From Acanthamoeba lenticulata (lineage: Eukaryota > Discosea > Longamoebia > Acanthamoebidae): DNA of 30,569 bases. The translations under genes and the position numbers were made by a program. Location: NCBI GenBank assembly GCA_002179805.1, contig NAVB01001249.1, positions 1-30,569 on the forward strand, given 5' to 3'. Within the stretch, counting starts at the first letter, position 1. Every line of letters begins with the position of its first letter. The notes beneath the pieces were generated by a model. That model made no database searches. It was not told where the DNA came from and saw only the letters and a program-made list of their open reading frames with translations. Positions 20,029-28,504 of the stretch are shown piece by piece.

Positions 20029-20299
20029 TTGATCTTCTGAAGAGAGAGGCGGGTTTCTATCAACAAACAATTTTTGCTCTGAATTCAGGATCGCAACCAA
20101 CTCGCGAGTATTCACCCAGCCCACGGGTTCGCCCGAACTGCAGTTTCGTCTTCGCGGAAGCACGAGAAATGCGAAGAACGTGATGTCAGAAATATTTTTC
20201 TTTTTTTTTTCGTTCGTGCTTTTTGTTTTTGGCGCTTGAAGTGGCCAGCAGCACATCAACATTAGCAGCAGCAGAAGCAGCAGCGACATTGAACATCAT
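20029..20299. promoter_or_regulatory. Divergent promoter region RBR ligase / UPF1
   Basis: These 271 bp separate the two start codons of divergently transcribed genes, so both promoters must lie here or inside 5' leaders. A T-rich stretch (20194-20229) and a CAG/CAGCAG-rich stretch (20245-20284) are visible. No canonical TATA box stands out. Confidence 0.5.
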
Positions 20300-23200
20300 A
20301 TGAATCCTAATTCGAGACCTGGTCATGCCATGTACGGCGTGAGCGGGAATGGATTGATGAGCGGCGCGGCAGAAGGGGGCGACGAGGAGAGCAGCCAAGA
20401 TTTCTCCTTCTTGGAGATTCCGACACAGGGATCTGAGTACGATTACCCTGAGTTTACAAACACTTCAGCCACTGCTTCGCAAGCCTCAGCACTCGGAGAT
20501 GTCGACCATCATCACCATCGCAACTCTCAATCGCAGCTGTCTACGGTATCGACAACGTATCCTTTCTCCACTTCTTCATCGCTTCACAACGATGGAATAC
20601 AATCTCTCGCTTCTCAATCGCAGCACCTTCACCATCACCACCACGACGGCATCATGATGCTTCCTCATGATGTTGACGTGGCTGCGGATGCTCTGCGGGA
20701 ACTTCAATTTGAAGAAGCTTTTGAAGACGACGAGGATGTGAGTGGAGAGGAGGCCAACAAAAAGCTTCCGCCACACGCCTGCAGGCACGACTGGCCTCCC
20801 TCTTCTTCTTCTTCTTCTGGGCGTTCAGGGGCAGTAACAGTAATAATCTTAAGTCTCAATGGGCGTGTTTCTGAATTTTATTTTATTATTTTATTTTTGA
20901 CGCGCCTCGCTCTTACATATGTGTGTAAATATATATATATATATATTTCCATAAATGTGTTTAAATTTACACGCACACAGTTACTGCGGAGTATACAATC
21001 CGGCCTGCGTGGTGCGCTGCAACGTGTCGTCATGCAAGAAGTGGTTCTGCAACGGGCGTGGAAGCACGAGCGGTTCGCATATTATCAACCATTTGGTGCG
21101 TGCCAAGCATAAGGAAGTGTGTCTGCACGCCGACAGCCCGCTTGGCGACACGATCCTCGAGTGCTACAACTGCGGATGCAAGAACGTGTTCCTCCTTGGG
21201 TTCATACCTGCCAAGACCGAGTCTGTGGTGGTGCTCCTCTGCCGCGACCCGTGCGCCAATGCCACGGGCCTGAAGGACATGAACTGGGATCTCAACCAGT
21301 GGCTCCCACTCATCGACGACCGCTGTTTCCTCCCGTGGCTCGTCAAGGTACGGATGTTCGCCGTTGATCCAACCATGTGGAGTGGCGTGCATTTCCGAAA
21401 CTCAAAACACGGCGAATGAGTACCTTGGGGGGGGGGTACCTGTTGCACTGTTAACACCTTGTTATGTACATCGCGCGTGATACCCCTCCCCTACAATTTT
21501 TTTTTTTTTCTCTCTTTGTTCTTCTCAACAGATGCCTTCAGAACAAGAGCAGCTGAGGGCCCGACAGGTCTCAGCGCAGCAGATCAACAAGCTTGAGGAA
21601 TTATGGAAAGCCAACCCCGAAGCCGTGGTCGAGGACCTCCAGAAGCCTGGCGTCGACGACGAACCCAACCCGGTCCTGCTGCGTTATGAAGACGCCTATC
21701 AGTATCAAAACATCTTTGGGCCCTTGGTCAAGCTCGAGGCCGAGTACGACAAGAAGATGAAGGAGGCTCAGACCCAGGTCCGCCCCCTCCCCCGTGATTT
21801 TTTTCTTTCTTTCTTTCTTTCTTTCTTTTGGAAAGATCTGCTCTGGCCCCCTCATAACTCACATGACGGTCGTGTCGCGCCCGTGTGTGTGTGTGTGTGT
21901 GCATGCTGGCACCGTTTGGGCGTGCAGGAGGGTGTGACCGTGCGGTGGGACATGGGATTGAACAAGAAGCGTGTGGCGTATTTCCTGTTCCCCAAGACGG
22001 ACAACGAACTACGGCTAGTGTCGGGCGACGAGCTCCGCCTCCGTCATCCTGGCGACAGCACGCACCCGCCGTGGAGCTGTGTGGGTCACGTCGTGAAGCT
22101 GACCAACAATGAGGAAGTGGCTCTTGAGATGCGGTCAAACGTCGGGGTGCCGGTCGGCCTCGAGCGCGGCTTTTCGGTCGACTTTGTGTGGAAGGCGACA
22201 TCTTTCGACCGTATGCAAAACGCACTGAAGACGTTCGCCGTTGACGACACCTCGCTCTCAGGCTACCTCTACCATCGGTTCCTGGGACACGAAGTCGAGG
22301 AGCAGACCTTCCGCATCACGCTTCCCAAGCGCTTCTCGGCGCCGGGCCTGCCGGAGCTCAACCACTCGCAGGTGGCGGCCGTGAAGAGCGTCCTACAGAA
22401 GCCGCTTTCTCTCATTCAGGGTCCGCCCGGCACCGGCAAGACTGTGACCTCAGCCTCGACCGTCTACCAGCTTGTCAAGCAGAACCAGGGCCAGGTGCTC
22501 GTCTGCGCGCCGTCCAACGTCGCCGTCGATCAGCTTACCGGTACCAGGGATCAGATGGTGATGCTCGCTGCGGCTCGAGTGCTGACTCTATGTATCATGA
22601 TAAACCTATCTATAGAGAAAATTCATGCCACGGGCTTGAAGGTGGTGCGTCTGTGTGCCAAGTCACGCGAGGCCGTATCCTCGCCTGTCGAGTTCCTCAC
22701 ACTCCACTACCTCGTTAAGCATCTGGCTTCTGGCTCCGTTGTACGTGTCACCTCCGTTGTCATATTTTATGGAGCTGGTCCATCCAGTTGTGCTCATCAT
22801 TTCTTCTTCTTCTTCTTCTTCTTCATCGCCGCGATTGGTTGTTATAATAAAAATAACAAACTCCAACATAAGGATAAGAGTGAGCTGGCGAAGCTGCAAC
22901 AGTTGAAGGACGACCAAGGCGAGCTCTCTTCTGCCGATGAGAAGAAATTCAAGTCTCTCAAGCGCGCTATGGAGCGCGAGATTCTCCAGTCGGCTGACGT
23001 CATCTGCTGCACGTGTGTCGGTGCTGGCGACCCCCGCTTGAGCAACCTCCGCTTTAGGTCCGTCGCGCCCCGTCACCACAAAGTTTTCCCCCCCCCCTTC
23101 CTTTGTTGTTGAAGACTGATTGGCCAATGCCAACGTGCATGACCCGCAACATGGCCAGGCAAGTGTTGATCGACGAGTCTACTCAGGCTACAGAACCCGA

Positions 23201-25646
23201 GTGCTTGCTGCCGCTCGTGCTCGGTGCGAAGCAGGTCATCTTCGTGGGCGACCACTGCCAGCTGGGCCCCGTGGTCATGTGCAAGAAGGCCGCTCGTGCC
23301 GGTCTCTCGCAGTCGCTCTTCGAGCGCTTGATCATGCTCGGTGCCTCCCACCTCCCTGATTCTTTTTGTTTTTTGTTTTTGTTTGTTTTTTTGTTTGTTT
23401 TGTTTTGTTTGTTTTTTCCCCACTTGTGTGGACTACACATCACCGCGACCTCACACACACACACACACACCACACACACACAAACACACCTACACACTGT
23501 CTCGTCTTGCGACGTCCCACGTCCATGGTCCCTCAGGTGTGCGCCCGATTCGGCTTCAAGTACAGTACCGAATGCACCCGTGTCTCTCCGAGTTCCCGTC
23601 GAACACGTTCTACGAGGGCACTCTTCAGAATGGCGTGACGGCGGCTGAGCGCAACCAGGGCGCGCTGGACTTCCCGTGGCCGGTGCCTAACAAGCCCATG
23701 TTCTTCTACAACTGCCTCGGGCAGGAGGAGATCTCATCATCTGGCACTTCCTACCTCAACCGGTACGTCTTGTTGTTCTCATGAGACTGGTGTTTGTTCA
23801 TGGTCGCGCACAGTCGGTGGCAACACCCGAACAATCAAGTTATTAATGCACACACACACACACACACCACTTGTGTGGGCGCGTGCAAAACAAGAAATGA
23901 AGCTGCAGTGTGTGAGAAGATCGTGACCCACTTCCTGCAGGCCGGTGTCACATCGGCGCAGGTAAATAGAGAAGAAGAACGCTCCTCATCATCATCATGA
24001 CTTGTCTCAATTTTTACCGCGAAGAGCACAACCCCAATTTGCTAATAATATGGCTCACAACAACGCACGCACGCACGCTCAGATCGGTGTCATCACGCCG
24101 TACGAGGGCCAGCGAGCCTACCTGGTGAACTACATGCAGCGGAATGGTTCGCTCCGTTCGCAGCTCTACAAGGAGATCGAAGTGGCTTCAGTCGATTCCT
24201 TCCAGGGCCGCGAGAAGGACTTCATCATCCTTTCCTGTGTCCGCTCGAACGAGCACCAGGTCTTTCCCCCTCTTTCTTATCCCTCATCATATCGATATTT
24301 CTATAATGTTTCTCTTGTCCTTTTTTCCCCGGGTTCCGAGTGCGCTCTCAGAGGTTTCTGAATATTTTTTTTTTATATATTTGCGCTGCTTCTGTTTCTT
24401 CAGGGCATTGGCTTCTTGAACGATCCGCGGCGGTTGAACGTGGCGTTGACCCGTGCGAAGTACGGCGTTGTCGTACTGGGTAACGCCAAGGTGAGCACCC
24501 CCCCCCTCTCTGCCTCCATGAGTAATGAAGGAGTCTGACTCCAGGAGTCAGTTTACACGTTCTCACCCCCTCCCTCTCTCTTCTCTTCTCTTCCCCTCTC
24601 CTTCATTTTTATAAAACGAAAAACTCAATTAGGTGCTTTCGAGGCAGCCGCTGTGGAACAACCTGTTGGTCCACTTCAAGGAGAACGGGTGCCTGGTGGA
24701 GGGTCCGCTAAACAACCTCAAGCAATCGATGGTGCAATTCGCGAAACCACGCAAGTACTACAATGAGCGCAAGTTCATGCCTGGCCTCGGCCCGGCGCTT
24801 CGCCCTGACGAGGACCCGTCCATCTATGATCGCTCCTTGCCTGCTCCTGCCGCGGCAGCTTCTGGCACCGACCCCTGTACCCCGCCCGTCACACCAGCCC
24901 TTCCTGTGCTCTCCCTGCGCTTGAATCGCCACTCTGTTAACACCACACACACACTCACACTTACACACAAATACTAGTAGCACTCGGACGTGGCCGATTC
25001 CCGGCGCAGATGCCCTACTATCCAGGCCCATCAGCCCGGCCGGCGCAGGCCGACGGCTGGAATCCGGCTGGCACACAGCAGCGCAGCACGCGCGCAGCTC
25101 CGCGTGCTAGAGGCTCCTCTTCCGGAAGAAAGGAGCGGACGGGTATGTTATGCGCTCAAAACCGGCAAGCTTCTTTTCTTGGACGACTGTCCAATGACTG
25201 GTGTTGGTCTGTGTGTATGTGTGTGGTGGTTTTGGGGGGGGGGTGACTGTGCAGTGAGGCCGCCTTTTGGGGACGCATCCCACGGTAGCACTCAAGCCGG
25301 GATGTCGTATTCATCCCAAGGCCCCCTCACGCAGCCGCTCCTGACGCAGTCTCTTGGCCTTTCGCAGCAGAGCTCGTTGCCCTTCTCCCAGCAATCAGAC
25401 AGAGGGTATGTGGGACAACAAGACGATCCTTTTCTTTTCTTCTGGTGGTGGGAGCACAGCCTACAATAACGTTTGGGGATGTGTGTGTGTGTGTGTGTGT
25501 GAAGGTTGAGCTATCCGGTCTCGCAGCCATCGCAGCCAGAGGACTTTCAATTTGTGGAGGATGACTTTTCGCAACAGGAGGCGACCGGTGGTCGCACACA
25601 GCAGGGATATCTCTCCACTGCTGGCAGAACACAGCTCTACGAGTAG
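20300..25646 (+). CDS. UPF1: UPF1 RNA helicase (nonsense-mediated decay)
   Basis: ATP-dependent 5'-3' RNA helicase central to nonsense-mediated mRNA decay. Fifteen exons: 20300-20784, 20981-21347, 21532-21777, 21928-22540, 22616-22740, 22873-23057, 23159-23340, 23537-23762, 23895-23961, 24083-24259, 24404-24490, 24633-24876, 24981-25142, 25255-25405 and 25505-25646. All phases close, giving about 1152 aa (human about 1120). Residues 1-155 are acidic with His tracts. The CH zinc domain follows ([33 protein letters not shown]). Then come Walker A GPPGTGKT (534-541), DEST (679-682), [40 protein letters not shown] and [10 protein letters not shown]. The tail is Ser/Gln-rich with SQ sites (SLGLSQQ, PFSQQSD, DFSQQ), the kind phosphorylated by SMG1 in other species. 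Introns are rich in CA, TTTC, poly-T and C runs. Confidence 0.97.
20785..20980 (+). other. Probable GC-AG intron in UPF1
   Basis: The conserved CH-domain junction HAC-S-YCG requires splicing from TGCAG|GCACGA to CACACAG|T. No GT donor gives this junction. A GT donor at about 20836 would retain a non-conserved Ser-rich stretch. The intron includes TTTTATTATTTTATTTTT and an AT microsatellite (about 20931-20946). Confidence 0.65.
21803..21828. repeat. TTTC tetranucleotide repeat in UPF1 intron 3
   Basis: A run of TTTC units lies inside the intron after residue Q of the RNA-stalk region. A TG repeat follows at about 21884-21901 in the same intron. Confidence 0.7.
23451..23496. repeat. CA-rich microsatellite in UPF1 intron 7
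   Basis: CA repeats (23451-23483, with interruptions) follow a long TTTG/TTTTG tract (23362-23417). Both are within the intron between GAG...LIMLG and VRPIRLQ. Confidence 0.65.
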
Positions 25647-26395
25647 CCCCCATTCGTCTAGGGCTGGCCCATTCCTCCCCCCCCTTGAAAAAGAAGGGGC
25701 ACTTTGCTGAGAGGTACCTCCTGTTGTGAAGCGTGCCACTTGTGCACAATTACTCACTGCGATATTGTTTGTTTGTTTGTTTGTTTCCTCTCTCTCTCTC
25801 TCTCTAAGAATTCTCCCAGGTCAAACTCGGCGAAGCAGGACGCAATAAGATCTCGTGAACAACATGTGCTGACTGACACGGCCCAGAGGAAGTGCCTGTG
25901 CACCCGCAAGTGAGCGGTTATTCTTGCGGGCGGGGGGCACTGATTGTGCACACCTCTCTTTGTGGCAGCACGTGGCTGTGCCTGTCCTGTGATGGTATGC
26001 TGCGCTCTTTGCCAGGCCAGGGCATGTTTCTTGTATTCCCCACCAATAAAATGAATTCCCATTCACGCCTACTTCACCTACGCCCCGGAACTGGAGAAAC
26101 TGCAACAGCACCTTGAACTGGAACGCGTTCCCAGATGTGGTCTCGGCCTCTGGTGGCACTTCCTTTACGGCGCTGTCAAGAGCTCTACGGCCTCGAAGAG
26201 GACACCAGTGTGGCAACAGGAGCACCACTGGCAGTGATGAAGAGGCTGACAACAGCGGGTCGAGGCAAAAGAAACTCCAATTAATTTTTTTAACCACCTT
26301 TTACCATTTCACTGCAAAAAGAGAGAGAGAGAGACAATCCAAGAAGAAAGGAGGGGCAGAAGACACAAGAAGAAGACATAGATAATCTTGAAGAA
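25647..26395 (+). pseudogene. Possible zinc-finger gene remnant (low confidence)
   Basis: This 749-bp gap has no full gene, but three plus-strand segments join in phase: up to 25713 (KKGHFAE), then 25820-25909 (SNSAKQDAIRSREQHVL and QRKCLCTR), then from 25969 (NTWLCLSCDG). The joined CLCTRKNTWLCLSC resembles the core of UBP-type zinc fingers (C..C....NLWLCLxC). No start codon was found for the first segment. After CDG the frame runs to a TGA near 26116 without family likeness. Another frame downstream (26075-26224) is open with YAPELEKLQQHLELERV but has a TGA before it and no acceptor. AATAAA lies at 26045-26050. It may be a decayed gene, a gene with a missed exon, or chance. Confidence 0.25.
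25761..25806. repeat. TTTG and CT simple repeats
   Basis: TTTG units (about 25768-25787) are followed by CT dinucleotides (about 25789-25805). The arrangement looks like an intron 3' end, with AG at 25807-25808 and CAG at 25817-25819. Confidence 0.6.
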
Positions 26396-27478
26396 ATGGA
26401 AGCACAGAGGGAAGCAGTGCTATTAACAGAGGGCGGCTCTCTGGACTCGTCCACCACAGTGAACGACTTGCCTCCAGAGTTCGTCACACTTATTCTTGCC
26501 CACGTGTCGCCTCTCATGTTGCCCGTGTGCCGCGCGGTCTCCTCCCAGTGGCGAGACGCTGTCACCAAGCTCCTGCCGACCCTTCTGGAGGTGATGCCGA
26601 ACGAAAAGGACAACGACAATAAGCACACGCCGGCGGCGGCGTTCAAGTACAAGGTCAGTTTCACACGAACGTTCAGTGCTGTGGCTGCTGCTGGCTGGCT
26701 CTCAGTGCTCCAGTGGGCGCGTGCCAACGGCTGCCCGTGGGACGGGGCCATGTGTGCGGAGGCGGCCAGAGGTGGTCACCTGGCCCTGCTTCAGTGGTTG
26801 CTTCTCAGTGGCTGCTCCTGGGACGCAAAAGTGTGCGCCATGGCAGCGGAAGGAGGGCACTTGGAGGTGCTCCAGTGGGCCCACGTCAATGGCTGCTCAT
26901 GGAACCAGCTGACTTGCTCTGCTGCAGCCAAGGCTGGCCGCTTGGACATCCTGCAGTGGGCGCGTGCCAATGGCTGCCCGTGGGACGCGTGGACAGCGGC
27001 TGAGGCAGCGAAGGGTGGCCATCTGGAGCTGCTCCAGTGGGCACATGCCAACGGCTGCCCGTGGGACTGGTGGACATCAGACGAAGCAGCCAAGGGCGGT
27101 CATCTGGAGCTGCTCCAGTGGGCACATGCCAACGGCTGCCCGTGGAGTTCGTCCACATGCACCAACGCAGCAATGAGTGGCCACCTGAAACTTCTGAAGT
27201 GGCTGCGTGCCAATGGCTGTCCATGGGATGTGCACACCACCACCTTTGCTGCTGAGGCAGGCCAGCTGGAGGTGCTCCAGTGGGCCTGCAGTCATGGTGC
27301 GCCTTGGGCCAAGTGGGCATGTACCTATGCAGCCAAGGGAGGCCACTTGGCTGTGCTCCAGTGGTTGCGCGCCAATGGCTGCCCATGGGACGAGTTCACT
27401 TATGCCAGTGCAGTCATGGGAGGCCACAAAAAAGTGGCACAGTGGTTGTATGCTAATGGATGTCCAAGAAAAAGTTAA
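26396..27478 (+). CDS. F-box-like / ankyrin-type repeat protein
   Basis: This is a single uninterrupted 360-codon ORF, unlike the intron-rich genes around it. An N-terminal F-box-like segment (NDLPPEFVTLILAHVSPL...CRAVSSQWRDAV, residues about 22-60) is followed by about ten repeats with the consensus AAxGGHLELLQWAxANGCPWDxxTxxx (about 27 residues, 81 nt). This repeat type belongs to the ankyrin-like family expanded in free-living amoebae and in giant viruses of amoebae. The F-box would tie the protein to SCF ubiquitin ligases, with repeats binding targets; this is inference. Two adjacent units share an identical stretch of over 40 nt (around 27012-27055 and 27096-27139), showing recent duplication or conversion. 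AATAAA (27478-27483) overlaps the end of the stop codon. Confidence 0.88.
   Translation: MEAQREAVLLTEGGSLDSSTTVNDLPPEFVTLILAHVSPLMLPVCRAVSSQWRDAVTKLLPTLLEVMPNEKDNDNKHTPAAAFKYKVSFTRTFSAVAAAGWLSVLQWARANGCPWDGAMCAEAARGGHLALLQWLLLSGCSWDAKVCAMAAEGGHLEVLQWAHVNGCSWNQLTCSAAAKAGRLDILQWARANGCPWDAWTAAEAAKGGHLELLQWAHANGCPWDWWTSDEAAKGGHLELLQWAHANGCPWSSSTCTNAAMSGHLKLLKWLRANGCPWDVHTTTFAAEAGQLEVLQWACSHGAPWAKWACTYAAKGGHLAVLQWLRANGCPWDEFTYASAVMGGHKKVAQWLYANGCPRKS
26700..27470 (+). repeat. Tandem ~81-bp coding repeats
   Basis: About nine to ten in-frame units with the recurring core GTGCCAATGGCTGCCCGTGG and CTCCAGTGGGC occur inside the F-box-like gene. Unit length is 81 nt, with one or two units of slightly different length. 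Confidence 0.85.
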
Positions 27479-27483
27479 ATAAA
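27478..27483 (+). promoter_or_regulatory. Polyadenylation signal overlapping the stop codon
   Basis: AATAAA begins at the last base of the TAA stop of the repeat gene. A 3' UTR, if cleavage follows the usual 10-30 nt rule, would be very short. Confidence 0.55.
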
Positions 27484-28141
27484 GTATCCATCACCCCAAT
27501 CTACCCCAAGTGCAAAAATGGCTGGCTGGCTACAGGCAAGGTGTTTGATGCCCCAGTAGAAGGGTTAAGGTGAAAAAGTGTATTTACAGGGTAAGGGCTG
27601 TTTCATGTGGTTGTATGGGGTTGTACAGGATTGACTCTTATATCATTGGAAAGAGCAGCCTGAGAGCTACAAGATGAGCTATAGCATGACGCATACAGGT
27701 TCCGAGGGAGGGAGAAAAATGAAAAACGTTGGAAATTTCACTGAAAACAGGGGAGAAAAAGAGGGATTTGCTGGGGAATTTTGACCTTTTGGATGCCAAG
27801 GCCAGAGCAGGACATGCGGAGCATGTTCTGCTCAAGCCCTGCTCCTGCTCCACCGCCAGCAAAAAGAATCACATGCTACCAAACATTTGTTGAGCTGTAA
27901 AAGCAAACACGCCATTGCCATCCAGCATATATGTTTGCCAAATTGAGCCAAAATGTATTTTACTAAGGTTTTTTAAGGTCACAAATGAAAAAAAACAAAA
28001 TCAAAAAAATATGATAAATAAGCTTTCGATTTGCACTATTTTATGGCCGTTTCACTTTTTGTTCAAAGTTTGATTTTTTGAAGAAGAAAAAAAAAACAAC
28101 ATTTTTCGCCCAAATTGGCCACCACCTGGGTAGTGGGGTAT
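27484..28141. other. AT-rich subtelomeric intergenic region
   Basis: This 658-bp stretch has no supported gene. Base composition shifts to AT-rich, with A-tracts (27988-28008 and 28086-28096). A 74-codon minus-strand reading at 27862-27638 is probably chance. No terminal inverted repeat matching the recombinase gene's other side was found by eye. Confidence 0.45.
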
Positions 28142-28504
28142 TTATTTGTTATATTTTTTGTGGGCAGCATTTTTCCTAGCAAAGACAGTACGTTTCAGGT
28201 GCTCTTCTACCAGTTCCAAGGCATGGCCCATCTCTTGGAAGGGGATGTTGGAGTTGTGCTTGACCCCATAACCCTTCCACTTGACCTCACAGGTCAGCTT
28301 GCCCCTTCTGTTGACCCACATATGCTGGATTTTTTCTACTTCATACTCTTCTTCCTCTTCTTCTTCCTCTTTTTCTTCTTCTTCTTCCTCCTCCTCCTCT
28401 TCCTCTTTTTCCTCTTCATCTGTCATCCATCTGGGTTTTTTGGGATACCAGGCACTACCAGCTTTCCTGCCTCCCTTGTTAGGCTGTTTGCGCTTGTGGC
28501 CCGA
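28142..28504 (-). other. Chromodomain portion with poly-Glu tract
   Basis: This last segment of the fusion model encodes a basic linker (GHKRKQPNKGG), an acidic tract and a C-terminal chromodomain of about 55 residues before the TAA. Chromodomains read methylated histone H3 tails. If the upstream TAG is a real stop, the segment would need its own promoter, and the ATG at 28426 would start a 94-aa protein. Confidence 0.7.

Noticed and set aside
21532..23112. UPF1 read as one 526-codon exon
   Set aside because: Conserved UPF1 sequence is interrupted by non-conserved stretches bounded by GT and AG (21778-21927, 22541-22615 and 22741-22872), so these are introns that happen to stay open.
26886..27386. 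Minus-strand ORF with repeated HWHAPTGAAP-like units
   Set aside because: It is the antisense of the ankyrin-type repeats, which explain the periodicity and match a known repeat family in the sense direction.
26700..27470. Regular DNA repeats resembling a CRISPR-like array
   Set aside because: The period is 81 nt, a multiple of three, and both repeated and variable parts are coding in one frame. The host is eukaryotic.
27638..27862. 74-codon minus-strand ORF between the repeat gene and the recombinase
   Set aside because: Short, no domain, and in AT-rich sequence where such ORFs occur by chance.
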